From Luteimonas wenzhouensis (GTDB lineage Bacteria; Pseudomonadota; Gammaproteobacteria; Xanthomonadales; Xanthomonadaceae), in the NCBI RefSeq assembly GCF_007859305.1, contig NZ_VOHE01000005.1:1-64000 (forward strand): DNA of 64,000 bases, read 5' to 3'. Positions within the stretch are counted from its first letter, which is position 1, and each line of letters starts with the position of its first letter. Positions 37,791-48,283 of the stretch are shown in pieces. Made by a program: the position numbers and the translations under genes. The notes below the pieces were generated by a model. The model made no database searches. It had not been told where the DNA came from and worked only from the letters and a program-made list of their open reading frames with translations.

Positions 37791-38962
37791 TCAGGCCGAG
37801 ATCGCCAGCTTCTCGCGGTGGTACAGGCGCGCGGCCAGCAGCCACAGCGCCAGGCCGGCGCCGAACCCGGCCCCCAGGTACACCAGCCATTCCTGGGCGG
37901 TGATCGCCTCGCTGCGCACCAGCTTGAGGATCATCTGGTTCTGCGCCAGGAACGGCACCGCGAACTGCCACAGCTGGGTCTTCACCGGGTTCACCATCAG
38001 CACGATGGTCGGGACCATCGGCAGGAACATCAGCACGCTCATGTAGCTCTGCGCTTCCTTCACCGACTTCACGCTGGCCGCGATCAGGGTCAGCAGGGTG
38101 GTGCCCACCAGCACCATCGGCAGCAGCACCAGCAGCAGCTGGGCCATCACCGGCACGGACACGTCCACCATCCGCATCGGCCCCGGCGCCAGCTGGAACG
38201 AGAGCTTGAGCGAGACCACGATCAGCAGCAGCGACAGCATGCCGAACAGGCAGGCGGCCAGGATCTTGCCGCTCATGATCGCCGCGCGCGGCGCGGGCGT
38301 GGCCAGCAGCGGCTCGAGCGACTGCCGCTCGCGTTCGCCGGCGGTGACGTCGATCACCAGCGCCGCCCCGCCCAGGAAGCTGAAAAGCACCAGCAGGTAG
38401 GGCAGGAACACCAGCAGCATCCCGCGCCGCGCCTCCGGGGTGGCGACGTCGCGCTGGCCGATCTGCACCGCGAACGCGACCTCGGGGCTGATCCCGCGGT
38501 GGATCCCGCGCAGCACGCCCACGGTGCGGCTGTACTCGGTCAGTACTCCGCGCACCCGGCTCACCGGGATCTGCGAGTCCTGGCGCGAGCTGTCGTACAC
38601 CAGCTCGACCTTGGCGGCGCGGCTGCCGCGCCACTGCTCGCCGAACTCCGGGTCGATCCGCAGCACCAGGTCGTGTTCCTGGTCGCGCACCGCCCGGTCG
38701 GGATCGGCGGGCGGCGGCAGGATGTCGATGTTGCGCGACTCCAGGAACGCCACCAGGTTGGGCGCGTGCTCGGCGCCGACCACCGGCAGTTCCAGGGTCG
38801 ATTCGAGTTGGGTGCGCACCCGCTTCTCGGCCAGCGCGCCCACGCCCAGGAACATCGCCGGGATCAGCACCGGGCCCATGAACAGGCCCAGGGCCATGGT
38901 CTTGCGGTCGCGGAACAGGTCGATCAGTTCCTTCTTCGCGACGGTCCAGATCACAGCCAGGT

Positions 38963-38966
<4 letters not shown>
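37791..38966 (-). CDS. ABC transporter permease, NatB-like
   Basis: 391 residues. One N-terminal helix, a large extracytoplasmic domain (about 45-175), then five C-terminal helices (for example LLVFLPYLLVLFSFLGGAAL, GERERQSLEPLLATP). This ABC-2 fold resembles NatB-type Na+ exporters. It overlaps the ATPase gene by ATGA, so the pair is one transporter. Substrate not provable from sequence. Confidence 0.85.
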
Positions 38967-39706
<740 letters not shown>

Positions 39707-39707
39707 C

Positions 39708-41228
39708 TCAGGGCTCCCAGCCGTAGTTGCCGGCGAACGGCGGCTGCGCGGACAGGCGCTCCAGGCAGCCGGCGTCCAGCGACGCGGCATCGGTGGTTTC
39801 GAGGAACTGGGCGAACAGCTTGGGCATGCAGCCGGCGCCGAGCACGCTGTGGCCCTGGCCAGGCAACACCAGGTGGCGCGCGTTGGCCAGCCGCTCCACC
39901 ACCGCGTCGCCGTAGCGCGGCGGCGTGACCGGATCGTGTTCACCGCTGACCGCCAGCACCGGCAGCGCGCCCGACAGCGGTTCGCGGAAGCCTTCGGCGC
40001 GGGTGCCCCTGGGCCACACCGAGCACTGCGCGCGCATGGCATCCACCAGCAGCGTGCCCAGCACCGTCGCGTCCTCGCCCTGCGGCGGGTCGGCGAGTTC
40101 GTGGACGTCGTCGGTGCAGCTCACCGACAGGCCCATGCCCATCGCCATCGAATCGCCGACCTGGGTGGTGAGCATGCGCGACTGTGCGAGCAGGCTCTCG
40201 TAGCGCTCCTGCGAGGCCTCGTGCAGCAGCAGCGGCAGGGTGGCGGCCATCGAGGGGTGGTAGGCGTACAGCCGCAGCAGGCTGACCAGGTGGATCTCGC
40301 GCGGCACCTCCTCGCGCCACTCGCCGGACACCGGGTCGCGGTAGCGCACCGGGGCGATGCCGCCGGCGCGCAGGCGTTCGCGCACCGTGGCCAGCTGCGC
40401 GCGCGGATCGCCGAGGTTGGCGAGGCAGGCCTGGTCGTCGCGGCAGCGCGCGAACTGCGCGTCGAGCGCGTCCTCCAGGTTGCGCGCGTGCTCCTGGCCC
40501 AGCACCAGGGTGTTGGGCACCACCGAATCGAGCACCAGCGCCCGGGTCTGCGCCGGATAGGTGGCCGCGTACTGCTGCGCCACCCGGGTGCCGTAGGACA
40601 CGCCCACCAGGTTGACCTGCTCCACCCCCAGCGCCTGGCGCACCAGCTCTAGGTCGCGGACGTGGTCGCCGGTGGCGTAGTGGCGCAGGTCCGCGCGCTG
40701 CGCGAGCTCGTCGCGGCAGGCCTCGGTCATGCGGACCACGGCCGCGAGGTCGTCGTTGGCCGGGTCGGCCAGCGCATCGTCGTCGTTGAAGCCGGAGCAG
40801 TGCAGCGGGTTGGAGCCGCCGGTGCCGCGCGCGTCGACCAGGACCACGTGGCGGTTGCGGCTGACGTCGGAGAACGCGTCGGCCACCATCGGGAAGCTTT
40901 CGATCGCGGACTGGCCCGGCCCGCCGGCGATCATGTAGACCGGATCCGGCGCGGCCATGCCGCGCGCCGGCACCAGCGCGATCGAGAGGCTGATCCTGCG
41001 CCCGTCCGGCGATGCGTGGTCCTCGGGGACCTCGTAGGTGGTGCACTGCGCTTCCACCGAACTGCCGCCGGGCGCGGCCAGCGCGCAGGGCTCGAACGAC
41101 AGTTCGCCGTAGTGCAGCCTGCCCGCGGCGTCGGCATGGATGCCGACCTGCTGGCGCGGGCCGCCCTCGCAGGCGGCCAGCAGCAGCGCGCTGGCGAGCA
41201 GGGCGAAGGTGGGTGGCAATGGCTTCAT
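39708..41228 (-). CDS. Alpha/beta hydrolase lipoprotein (proline iminopeptidase/TAP-like)
   Basis: 506 residues. Lipobox LAAC (signal MKPLPPTFALLASALLLAAC), then an alpha/beta hydrolase core: GGPGQS oxyanion region, nucleophile elbow GVSYGTR (Ser), late Asp in SGEHDPVTP and His in PGQGHSVLG. Resembles secreted tripeptidyl aminopeptidases of the S33 family. It probably trims peptides in the periplasm. Directly precedes the NatAB genes. Confidence 0.85.
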   Translation of the reverse strand: MKPLPPTFALLASALLLAACEGGPRQQVGIHADAAGRLHYGELSFEPCALAAPGGSSVEAQCTTYEVPEDHASPDGRRISLSIALVPARGMAAPDPVYMIAGGPGQSAIESFPMVADAFSDVSRNRHVVLVDARGTGGSNPLHCSGFNDDDALADPANDDLAAVVRMTEACRDELAQRADLRHYATGDHVRDLELVRQALGVEQVNLVGVSYGTRVAQQYAATYPAQTRALVLDSVVPNTLVLGQEHARNLEDALDAQFARCRDDQACLANLGDPRAQLATVRERLRAGGIAPVRYRDPVSGEWREEVPREIHLVSLLRLYAYHPSMAATLPLLLHEASQERYESLLAQSRMLTTQVGDSMAMGMGLSVSCTDDVHELADPPQGEDATVLGTLLVDAMRAQCSVWPRGTRAEGFREPLSGALPVLAVSGEHDPVTPPRYGDAVVERLANARHLVLPGQGHSVLGAGCMPKLFAQFLETTDAASLDAGCLERLSAQPPFAGNYGWEP

Positions 41229-41374
41229 TCGGAAGGCTCCGGGAAGACGATCGGTTGGGGTCTGGAACACGGCGGCGATGCGCGCCGGGCGGGCGCGGGC
41301 GCTGCCGCCCGTCACGAGAACAGCAGACGTGGGCCGGGGGGCGCCTGTGACCGGGCGGGCGCGCGGCGGGCAGC

Positions 41375-42139
41375 CTACTTGCTGCTGACGTACTTCTCGC
41401 GGCGGATCCGCGGCACCGGCAGCCCGGCCGCCTTGAGCGCCTCGAAGCAGGCATCGACCATGTTGGGGTTGCCGCACAGGTAGGCGATGTCGCCCTGCGC
41501 ATCGGGCGCGAATTCGGCCAGGAACAGCTGCACGTAGCCATGGCGCACGTCCGGGTGGTCGTGCGGCGATCCGGGTTCGGGCAGCTGGCGCGAGAAGCAC
41601 GGCACGAAGCGGAAGCCGGGGTTGCGCCGGGCGAACGCGCGGAACTCCTCGCCGTACAGCAGCTCCTCGGGCGAGCGCGCGCCGAACAGCAGCACCACCT
41701 CGATCCCGCGCGCGGCGATCGCCTGCTCCAGCAGCGGCAGCATCGACCGGTACGGCGTCACCCCGGTGCCGGTGCCGATCAGCAGGTAGCGCCGGTTGTC
41801 GTCGCCGGGCATCAGGCAGAAGCGCCCGAACGGGCCGCTCGCCTGCACCGTCCCGCCGGGCTCCAGGCCCTCGAACAGGGCGGTGGCCGCGCCACCGGGG
41901 ACGTAGCTCACCGCGATCTCGACCGCGTCGCCCGGGCCGAGCGCATGGTCGTGGATGGTGGCCAGCGAATACGAGCGCCGGGTTGGCGTGCCGTCGGCGT
42001 AGTTGAAATGCACCTGGATGAACTGGCCGGGCACGAAGTCCAGCGGCTGGCCGTCGTCGCGGGTGAAGGTCAGGTGCGCCACCGACGGGGCGAGCATGCG
42101 CTTGCCGACGAGCTTGAGCGGAAACTGGGCGATGGCCAA
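41375..42139 (-). CDS. fpr: Ferredoxin-NADP reductase
   Basis: 254 residues of the bacterial FNR type. The FAD-binding motif is RRSYSLA, the NADP-binding part is GTGTGVTPYRSML, and the C-terminal segment GNPNMVDACFEAL ends in EKYVSSK. It shuttles electrons between NADPH and ferredoxin/flavodoxin and serves in oxidative stress. The C-terminus lacks the usual aromatic terminal residue, as in the subclass I group. A divergent, TATACT-containing spacer lies upstream. Confidence 0.85.
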   Translation of the reverse strand: MAIAQFPLKLVGKRMLAPSVAHLTFTRDDGQPLDFVPGQFIQVHFNYADGTPTRRSYSLATIHDHALGPGDAVEIAVSYVPGGAATALFEGLEPGGTVQASGPFGRFCLMPGDDNRRYLLIGTGTGVTPYRSMLPLLEQAIAARGIEVVLLFGARSPEELLYGEEFRAFARRNPGFRFVPCFSRQLPEPGSPHDHPDVRHGYVQLFLAEFAPDAQGDIAYLCGNPNMVDACFEALKAAGLPVPRIRREKYVSSK

Positions 42140-42465
42140 GGCGGGGGGAGCAGACCAGAGGGGTGCCTATACTAGCCCCTCGCCGTGAAGCACGCGGCCG
42201 GCCCCGCCGGGACGCGCCGCTGCGCGCCGCGTTCCCCGGCAGCCGGGTGGATCCTTTGCCGCGGCGGCAGCGCCCTGTAGCATCCGCCAGCGTGCCCAGC
42301 GCCGCATGGGAGGGGGACGCGCACGCGCCATCGCGCGCGCGACCGCCCCGGCGTGGCATCCCTCGGGTCGATCCCGGGCAGCATCGCCACGCCCGGCCGC
42401 TCGAGCGGGCATGGAAGGCTGGATCGGATGCGCCCTCGATCGATGCGGGGAAGACAGGAGGCGGC
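42140..42465. other. Gene-free spacer, fpr to hypothetical acidic protein
   Basis: 326 bases. It has a CCTATACTAG box at 42168-42177 that could act as a -10 for fpr (TAGTAT on the minus strand). A similar CCTATACTAG lies at 43209-43218, before the ABC transporter genes. Nothing else is recognised. Confidence 0.4.
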
Positions 42466-43119
42466 ATGAGCACAGGCACGCGCGCAACTGCGCCGCTGTT
42501 TGGGGGCGGCGCCCACGGCTACCGCTTCGACGCCTACGTGGCGGCGATGACCCGGCAGATGCTGGAGAGCCTGCTGGCCAGGCGTGACGGGATCCCGCAG
42601 CCCGTGCGCAAGCTGCACTGGACCGGCCACCAGGGATACAACCAGCTGGCCTGCCTGGCGATCAACGGGCAGGAATGGCCGGACGACTTCGGCGTCGAGA
42701 CCAGCATCCCCGCGAACTGCGAATGGCCGGAGGAGGACGAGGTCATGCTCCGGTTCCTGCGCGTGCATGGCCAGCGCATCGACGACGGCGCCGGCCAGGA
42801 CGGGGACGACGCGATCGGGGAACACGAGGAGATCGGGAACTTCGAGTGGGGCGACCGCTTCGAACTGCCGGCCTGCGCCCTGATCCACGAACAGCTGCTC
42901 GGACTGCAATGGCTCGCCGGCGAACTTGGGCGCGCTGGCGTCCGGTTGAACGACGACTGCAAGGTGGTCGTCGGCGACGAGGACAACGAGTGGGAGGACT
43001 TCGGCGACTTGGTGCTGGAGAACGTCGCCGGCCTGCCGCAAGCGTGGCACGAGGACGTGGCCGCCATGTTCTACGAGCGCCCGGAGCGCCAGGCCTGGCT
43101 CCGCGGCGGTGCCGGCTGA
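42466..43119 (+). CDS. Acidic hypothetical protein
   Basis: 217 residues, start chosen at 42466 after a clear ACAGGAGGCGGC ribosome binding site. It is very acidic, with clusters such as DDGAGQDGDDAIGEHEEI and VGDEDNEWEDFGD, and has no signal peptide. No family is recognised. It lies alone between fpr and the ABC transporter operon. Confidence 0.7.
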   Translation: MSTGTRATAPLFGGGAHGYRFDAYVAAMTRQMLESLLARRDGIPQPVRKLHWTGHQGYNQLACLAINGQEWPDDFGVETSIPANCEWPEEDEVMLRFLRVHGQRIDDGAGQDGDDAIGEHEEIGNFEWGDRFELPACALIHEQLLGLQWLAGELGRAGVRLNDDCKVVVGDEDNEWEDFGDLVLENVAGLPQAWHEDVAAMFYERPERQAWLRGGAG

Positions 43120-43261
43120 GGACGCCGCTGCGCCCGCAGCGGGCCGTTCCCGGCGCCGCAGCGCCACGGATCCGGGACGGTGTGGCCCGGAAGTGGGCCA
43201 GTCGGCCACCTATACTAGTGGCTTGCCGCGAGCCGCGCGGCCATGTTCCGTGACGATCCCG

Positions 43262-44227
43262 ATGACCATCCATCCAGACGCGGGCCCCGGCGCTCCGGCG
43301 CTGCGGATACGCGACCTCTGCAAGACCTACGACAACGGCGTGCAGGCGCTGCGCGGCGTGTCGCTGGACGTCGAACCGGGCGACTTCTACGCCCTGCTCG
43401 GCCCCAACGGCGCCGGAAAGAGCACCCTGATCGGCATCATCTCCTCGCTGGTCAACAAGACCTCCGGCCAGGTGTCGGTGTTCGGCATTGACCTGGAGGC
43501 CGATCGCGGCGCGGCCATGCGCCAGATCGGCCTGGTGCCCCAGGAGATCAACTTCAACATGTTCGAGAAACCGCTCGACATCCTGGTCAACTACGCCGGC
43601 TTCTACGGGGTGCCGCGCGCCGAGGCGCTGGCGCGCGCTGAGCAGGAGCTGCGCCGCGCCTTCCTCTGGGACAAGGCGCGGCTGATGAGCCGCACGCTCT
43701 CGGGCGGCATGAAGCGCCGGCTGATGATCGCGCGGGCGATGATGACCCGGCCGCGGCTGCTGATCCTGGACGAACCCACCGCCGGCGTCGACATCGAGAT
43801 CCGCCGCGACATGTGGCGGGTGCTGCGCGAGATCAACGCCGCCGGCACCACCATCATCCTCACCACCCACTACCTCGAGGAAGCCGAGTCGCTGTGCCGC
43901 AACCTGGCGATCATCGACCGCGGCACCATCGTCGAGCAGGGTCCGATGCGCGCGCTGCTGGCCAAGCTCGACGTCGAGGGGTTCCTGTTCGATGTCGAGG
44001 GCGCGCTGCCGGCCACGCTGCCGGCGATCGAGGGCGCCGCCCTGGCCGCGCGCGACGACCACACCCTCGACCTCGACATGCCGCGGGCGATGGACCTCAA
44101 CCGGGTGTTCGCGGCGTTCGACGCGGCCGGGATCCGGGTGCGTTCGATGCGCACCAAGTCGAACCGGCTCGAGGAGCTGTTCGTGCGCCTGACCGGCAGC
44201 GCCCGCGACCGGGAGCAGGCCGCATGA
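43262..44227 (+). CDS. ABC transporter ATP-binding protein, YadG-like
   Basis: 321 residues. Walker A GPNGAGKSTLIGI, signature LSGGMKRRLMIARAM, Walker B LILDEPTAGVD and H-loop TTHYLEEAE are intact. The long C-terminal part (about 230-310) is typical of the YadG/CcmA-like drug-export ATPases. A GTG four codons upstream is an alternative start. Overlaps the permease gene by ATGA. Confidence 0.88.
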   Translation: MTIHPDAGPGAPALRIRDLCKTYDNGVQALRGVSLDVEPGDFYALLGPNGAGKSTLIGIISSLVNKTSGQVSVFGIDLEADRGAAMRQIGLVPQEINFNMFEKPLDILVNYAGFYGVPRAEALARAEQELRRAFLWDKARLMSRTLSGGMKRRLMIARAMMTRPRLLILDEPTAGVDIEIRRDMWRVLREINAAGTTIILTTHYLEEAESLCRNLAIIDRGTIVEQGPMRALLAKLDVEGFLFDVEGALPATLPAIEGAALAARDDHTLDLDMPRAMDLNRVFAAFDAAGIRVRSMRTKSNRLEELFVRLTGSARDREQAA

Positions 44228-45039
44228 GCCGGGTCGATCCGCATTCCGGCATCGTGGCCGCGCCGCCGGGCGCGCGCCTGCACTGGGTCGCGCTGTACAC
44301 GATCACCCGGCGCGAGATCGCGCGCATCCTGCGCATCTGGGGCCAGACCCTGGTGCCGCCGGCGATCACGATGACCCTGTACTTCCTGATCTTCGGCGGC
44401 CTGATCGGCTCGCGCATCGGGCAGATGGGCGGCTACAGCTACATGGAGTTCATCGTCCCCGGCCTGGTGATGATGAGCGTGATCCAGAACAGCTACGGCA
44501 ACATCTCCTCCAGCTTCTTCGGCGCCAAGTTCGGGCGCCACATCGAGGAGCTGCTGGTCAGCCCGATGCCCAACTGGGTGATTCTGGGCGGCTACGTGGC
44601 CGGCGCGGTGCTGCGCGGGCTGATGGTGGGCGTGATCGTGCTCGGGATCGCGATGTGCTTCACCACGGTGCGCATCCCGCACCCGCTGGTGACCCTGACC
44701 ACCGTCCTGCTGGGTTCGACGATCTTCTCGCTGGCCGGCTTCGTCAACGCGGTCTACGCGAAGAAGTTCGACGACGTGGCGATCGTGCCCACCTTCATCC
44801 TGACCCCGCTGACCTACCTGGGCGGCGTGTTCTATTCGGTCAAGCTGCTGCCGGGCTGGGCCGAGACGGCCACGCATTTCAACCCGATCTTCTACATGGT
44901 CAACGCGTTCCGCTACGGCCTGCTGGGCACCTCGGACGTGCCGCTGTGGATCGCCTACGCGCTGATGCTGGCCTTCGTCGCCGTGCTCGGCGCGCTGTCG
45001 CTGTGGCTGCTGCGCCGCGGCGTGGGGCTGCGCAGCTGA
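44224..45039 (+). CDS. ABC-2 transporter permease, YadH-like
   Basis: 271 residues, six helices, with the ABC-2 signature GRHIEELLVSPMPNW and VPTFILTPLTYLGGVFYSV. Partner of the preceding ATPase in the inner membrane; substrate unknown. Its stop and the next start share TGATG, so the reductase gene is coupled. Confidence 0.88.
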   Translation: MSRVDPHSGIVAAPPGARLHWVALYTITRREIARILRIWGQTLVPPAITMTLYFLIFGGLIGSRIGQMGGYSYMEFIVPGLVMMSVIQNSYGNISSSFFGAKFGRHIEELLVSPMPNWVILGGYVAGAVLRGLMVGVIVLGIAMCFTTVRIPHPLVTLTTVLLGSTIFSLAGFVNAVYAKKFDDVAIVPTFILTPLTYLGGVFYSVKLLPGWAETATHFNPIFYMVNAFRYGLLGTSDVPLWIAYALMLAFVAVLGALSLWLLRRGVGLRS

Positions 45040-45974
45040 TGCGGGTGCTGGTGCTCGGCGCCGGGGGGACCGGCGGATACTTCGGCGGGCGCCTGGCGCA
45101 GTCCGGCGCCGACGTCGCGTTCCTGGTCCGGCCGGCGCGCGCGGCGCAGCTGGCGCGCGACGGCCTGCGCATCCGCAGTGCGCTCGGCGACGCCGACCTG
45201 CCGGTGCGCGTGGTCACCGCCCAGGCGCTGCCCGGCGTGCTGCGCGACGAACGCTTCGACCTGGTCGTGCTGAGCTGCAAGGCCTGGGACCTGGAAGCGG
45301 CGATCGCCGACGTGGCGCCGGCGGTGGACGCCGGCGCGACGGTGATGCCGATCCTCAACGGGCTGCTGCACTACGCCGCACTGGATGCGCGCTTCGGCCG
45401 CGAGCGCGTGCTCGGCGGGCTGTGCTTCATCAGCGTGGCCAAGGCTGCGGACGGCAGCATCGTGCACATGGGGCGGCCGGCCTCGATCACCTTCGGCGAG
45501 CGCGACGGCGGCCGCAGCGCGCGCGTGGACGCGTTCGCCGCGCTGTGCGCACGCGCCGGCCTTGACCACCGCGCCAGCGACGACATCGCCACCGAGCAGT
45601 GGATCAAGTTCAGCTTCCTCGCCACGCTGGCCGCGGGCACCTGCCTGATGCGCGACGGCGTGGGAGCGATCGTGGCCTGCGAGGGCGGCGCGGCGTTCAT
45701 GGCCGCGCTGCACGACGAATGCCTGGCGGTGGCCGCGGCCGAAGGCCATCGGGTGCCGGAGAAGGCGCGCGCCATCGCCCGCGACAGCCTGGTCGATCCG
45801 GCTTCGCAGGTGAAGGCCTCGATGCTGCGCGACCTCGAAGCCGGTGGCCCGGTCGAGGCCGCGCACATCGTCGGCGACATGTGGCACCGCGCGCGTGCGG
45901 CCGGTCTGGACACGCCGCTGCTGCAGGCGGCCTGGGTGCACCTGCAGGCCTACCAGGCGCGCCGCCAGCACTGA
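45039..45974 (+). CDS. Ketopantoate reductase family protein (PanE/ApbA)
   Basis: 311 residues. N-terminal Rossmann motif GAGGTGGYFGG and C-terminal ApbA domain (SMLRDLEAGGPVEAAHIVGD) with the catalytic Lys in TEQWIKFSFLA. NADPH-dependent 2-oxo acid reduction; true ketopantoate reduction in pantothenate synthesis is plausible but not proven. Start overlaps the permease stop. Confidence 0.82.
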   Translation: MRVLVLGAGGTGGYFGGRLAQSGADVAFLVRPARAAQLARDGLRIRSALGDADLPVRVVTAQALPGVLRDERFDLVVLSCKAWDLEAAIADVAPAVDAGATVMPILNGLLHYAALDARFGRERVLGGLCFISVAKAADGSIVHMGRPASITFGERDGGRSARVDAFAALCARAGLDHRASDDIATEQWIKFSFLATLAAGTCLMRDGVGAIVACEGGAAFMAALHDECLAVAAAEGHRVPEKARAIARDSLVDPASQVKASMLRDLEAGGPVEAAHIVGDMWHRARAAGLDTPLLQAAWVHLQAYQARRQH

Positions 45975-46061
45975 GCGCGTGCGCGAACCGCATCGCACCG
46001 CGCCGGGCCGGTCGCGCGCGTGGTGTACCCTGCGCCGGTTCGCCAACGGAGACCGCAACGG

Positions 46062-47621
46062 ATGCAGAAGGGAGCACTGCCGGCCATCGCGCTGGCGCTG
46101 GCGTTGTGCGCATGCGGCGGGTCCGCGCCCGGCCCCACCGACACCGACGCCACCAACGCCACCGACGCCACCCGACGCGCGGCCGACGCCGCGCCCGGCC
46201 CGGCGGTCGACGCCACCAACCAGCCGCCGCCCGATCCCGCGACCCCGTCGCCGCCGGCCGACATCGTCCACGACACCGACGGCCAGCCGGTGCCGCTGCT
46301 CGGGTTCGACATCGCGGCGGTGCCGCCAAGCCAGGCGACGCTGGGCGAGCTGCCGTTCTTCTCGCTGCCCGAAGGCTACGCGGCGCAGAACCGTCCGCAC
46401 GTGCGCCGCCACGCGCGCTTCCCGTTCCGGCTCGGCGATGGCGTGCACTGGGTCGAGGGCGCGAGCTGGAACGCCATGCTGGCGGTCGCGCGCGACCGCC
46501 GCCGCGACAAGGAGTTCTCCGAGCGCGAACTGCGCCGCAACCTCGAGGCGGTGCTGGCGCAGGCCGGTGCGCAGCAGGTGTTCGAGGGCCCGCTGCGGCG
46601 TGGCATCTATTACGGGCCGGAGCTGAAGGAGGAGATCGGCGGCGGCTTCATCGACGGCGTGAACCTCGACCGCGACGCCCGCACCAGCGTGCACGTGCTG
46701 CGGCTGGCCGACCGCAACGTCTGGGTGCAGCTGGCCACGACCCGGTCGCGCGCCGGGCTGGTGGTGGTCGAGGAGCGTCCGTTCACCGCCACCGCGCGCT
46801 GGACCGGCCAGTTCCCCTACCTGTCGATGCCCGAGGGCTACGACGAGGGCAACCGGCCGCGGCAGCGCGATTTCGACATGTATCCGTTCTGGACCGGCGA
46901 AGGCTTCGAGGAAGTGGAGGGGCGCACCTGGGCCGGGCAGGTCATGGCGGGCAAGCGCGCCCGTTCCATGCACGAGGTGCGGCGCAACCTGCAGGCGATG
47001 ATGGCCGAGGCCGGCGGCGAGCTGGTATTCGAGGGCCGGATGCCGAAGGAGGCCTCCGAGCGCTACGGGCCCGACCTCAAGGGCACCTTCAGCGACGGCA
47101 CTGGCTACAGCTGGCACGACTACGAGTCGCTGGTGTACCGCGTGCCGCTGCCCGCGGGACGCGAGGCCTGGGTCCACGCCAGGCTCGAGTACGGCAGCGC
47201 CGGCTGGGTGGTGGTGGAACGCGAGGCGTTCATGCAGACCGCGGCGCTGCTGCCGGCCGACGCGCTCAAGCGACAGCTCGACGCCGACGGGCGGGTTGCG
47301 ATCGAGGTGAACTTTGCCGTCGACAGCGACCGGATCCTGCCCGGGTCGCAGCCGCAGATCGAACAGGTGCTGGCGCTGCTGCAGCAGGCGCCGGACCTGC
47401 AGCTGGCGGTCGAGGGCCACACCGACGACACCGGCGCGGCCGAGCACAACCGCACGCTGTCCCGGGCCCGCGCGGCTTCGGTGGTAGCGGCACTGGTCGG
47501 GCGCGGCATCGCCGCTTCGCGGCTCTCGGCCGCGGGCTTCGGCGCCGACCGGCCGGTCGCCGACAACGCGACCGACGCGGGCCGGGCGCGCAACCGCCGG
47601 GTGGAGCTGGTCAGGCGCTGA
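46062..47621 (+). CDS. OmpA-family lipoprotein
   Basis: 519 residues. Lipobox LCAC after MQKGALPAIALALAL, a Thr/Asp/Ala-rich linker, then two similar ~115-residue units (FFSLPEGYAAQNRP ... and YLSMPEGYDEGNRP ...). The C-terminus is an OmpA peptidoglycan-binding domain with ILPGSQPQIEQVLALL, VEGHTDDTGAAEHN and RNRRVELV. It tethers an outer-membrane lipoprotein to the cell wall. The duplicated units have no name in memory. Confidence 0.85.
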   Translation: MQKGALPAIALALALCACGGSAPGPTDTDATNATDATRRAADAAPGPAVDATNQPPPDPATPSPPADIVHDTDGQPVPLLGFDIAAVPPSQATLGELPFFSLPEGYAAQNRPHVRRHARFPFRLGDGVHWVEGASWNAMLAVARDRRRDKEFSERELRRNLEAVLAQAGAQQVFEGPLRRGIYYGPELKEEIGGGFIDGVNLDRDARTSVHVLRLADRNVWVQLATTRSRAGLVVVEERPFTATARWTGQFPYLSMPEGYDEGNRPRQRDFDMYPFWTGEGFEEVEGRTWAGQVMAGKRARSMHEVRRNLQAMMAEAGGELVFEGRMPKEASERYGPDLKGTFSDGTGYSWHDYESLVYRVPLPAGREAWVHARLEYGSAGWVVVEREAFMQTAALLPADALKRQLDADGRVAIEVNFAVDSDRILPGSQPQIEQVLALLQQAPDLQLAVEGHTDDTGAAEHNRTLSRARAASVVAALVGRGIAASRLSAAGFGADRPVADNATDAGRARNRRVELVRR

Positions 47622-47725
47622 GCGCGCGCCGGACGCGGGCCGCTGTCCGGTGGCCCGGCCCGGCTGCCGTTTGCCAAGGGGGTACGAGGCGCCGGGGAGG
47701 CCGGCGCATCCACAGGGAGGAAGCG

Positions 47726-48247
47726 ATGCAACGACGCACGGGAATGCTGGGGCTGGTGCTGGTGCTGGCGGCGGGCGCGTGTGCGGGGCCCGCGGCGGGG
47801 CGCGATGCCTGCCTGGTCGGCCGCTGGAAGCCGGTGGGTAACGGCGCGGCGGAATGGATCGCGCGCCAGGGCAGCGGCCTGCGGGTCGCCGTCCACAACC
47901 AGGTCGCGAGCATGCGCCTGGATGCGGACGGGCGCTATTGGGCCGGGTCCACGATCGACGCCAGTTCCAGCCTCGGCGGGCGCAGCGCCCGCGGCACCGC
48001 CACCCATGCCGCCAGCGGCACCTGGACCAGCGCCAATGGCACTCTGGTCCTGCAGCCGTCGCAGGCCGATTCGGGCGGCAGCGTCGAGGTGCGGGCGGGC
48101 GACGGGCGCGCCACCCGGATGCCGATCCCCGCCCAGGGCGGCGGCGCGCTGGCCCAGGAATACCGCTGCAGCGGCGATACGCTCGAAACCCGGATCCGGA
48201 TCCCGGGATCGAACGACCCGATCGTGCAGCGTTTCGTCCGCGAGTAG
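47726..48247 (+). CDS. Secreted or lipoprotein hypothetical protein
   Basis: 173 residues after a good AGGGAGGAAGCG site. Signal peptide with a possible lipobox AGAC (MQRRTGMLGLVLVLAAGACAG). The mature protein has DACLVGRWKPV and TLVLQPSQADSGG, resembling lipocalin-like or META-type small proteins that sense or bind at the envelope. No firm family. Confidence 0.65.
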   Translation: MQRRTGMLGLVLVLAAGACAGPAAGRDACLVGRWKPVGNGAAEWIARQGSGLRVAVHNQVASMRLDADGRYWAGSTIDASSSLGGRSARGTATHAASGTWTSANGTLVLQPSQADSGGSVEVRAGDGRATRMPIPAQGGGALAQEYRCSGDTLETRIRIPGSNDPIVQRFVRE

Positions 48248-48283
48248 CGCCGCCGCGCCTCGCCGCGCCCCGCGGCCGGTGGA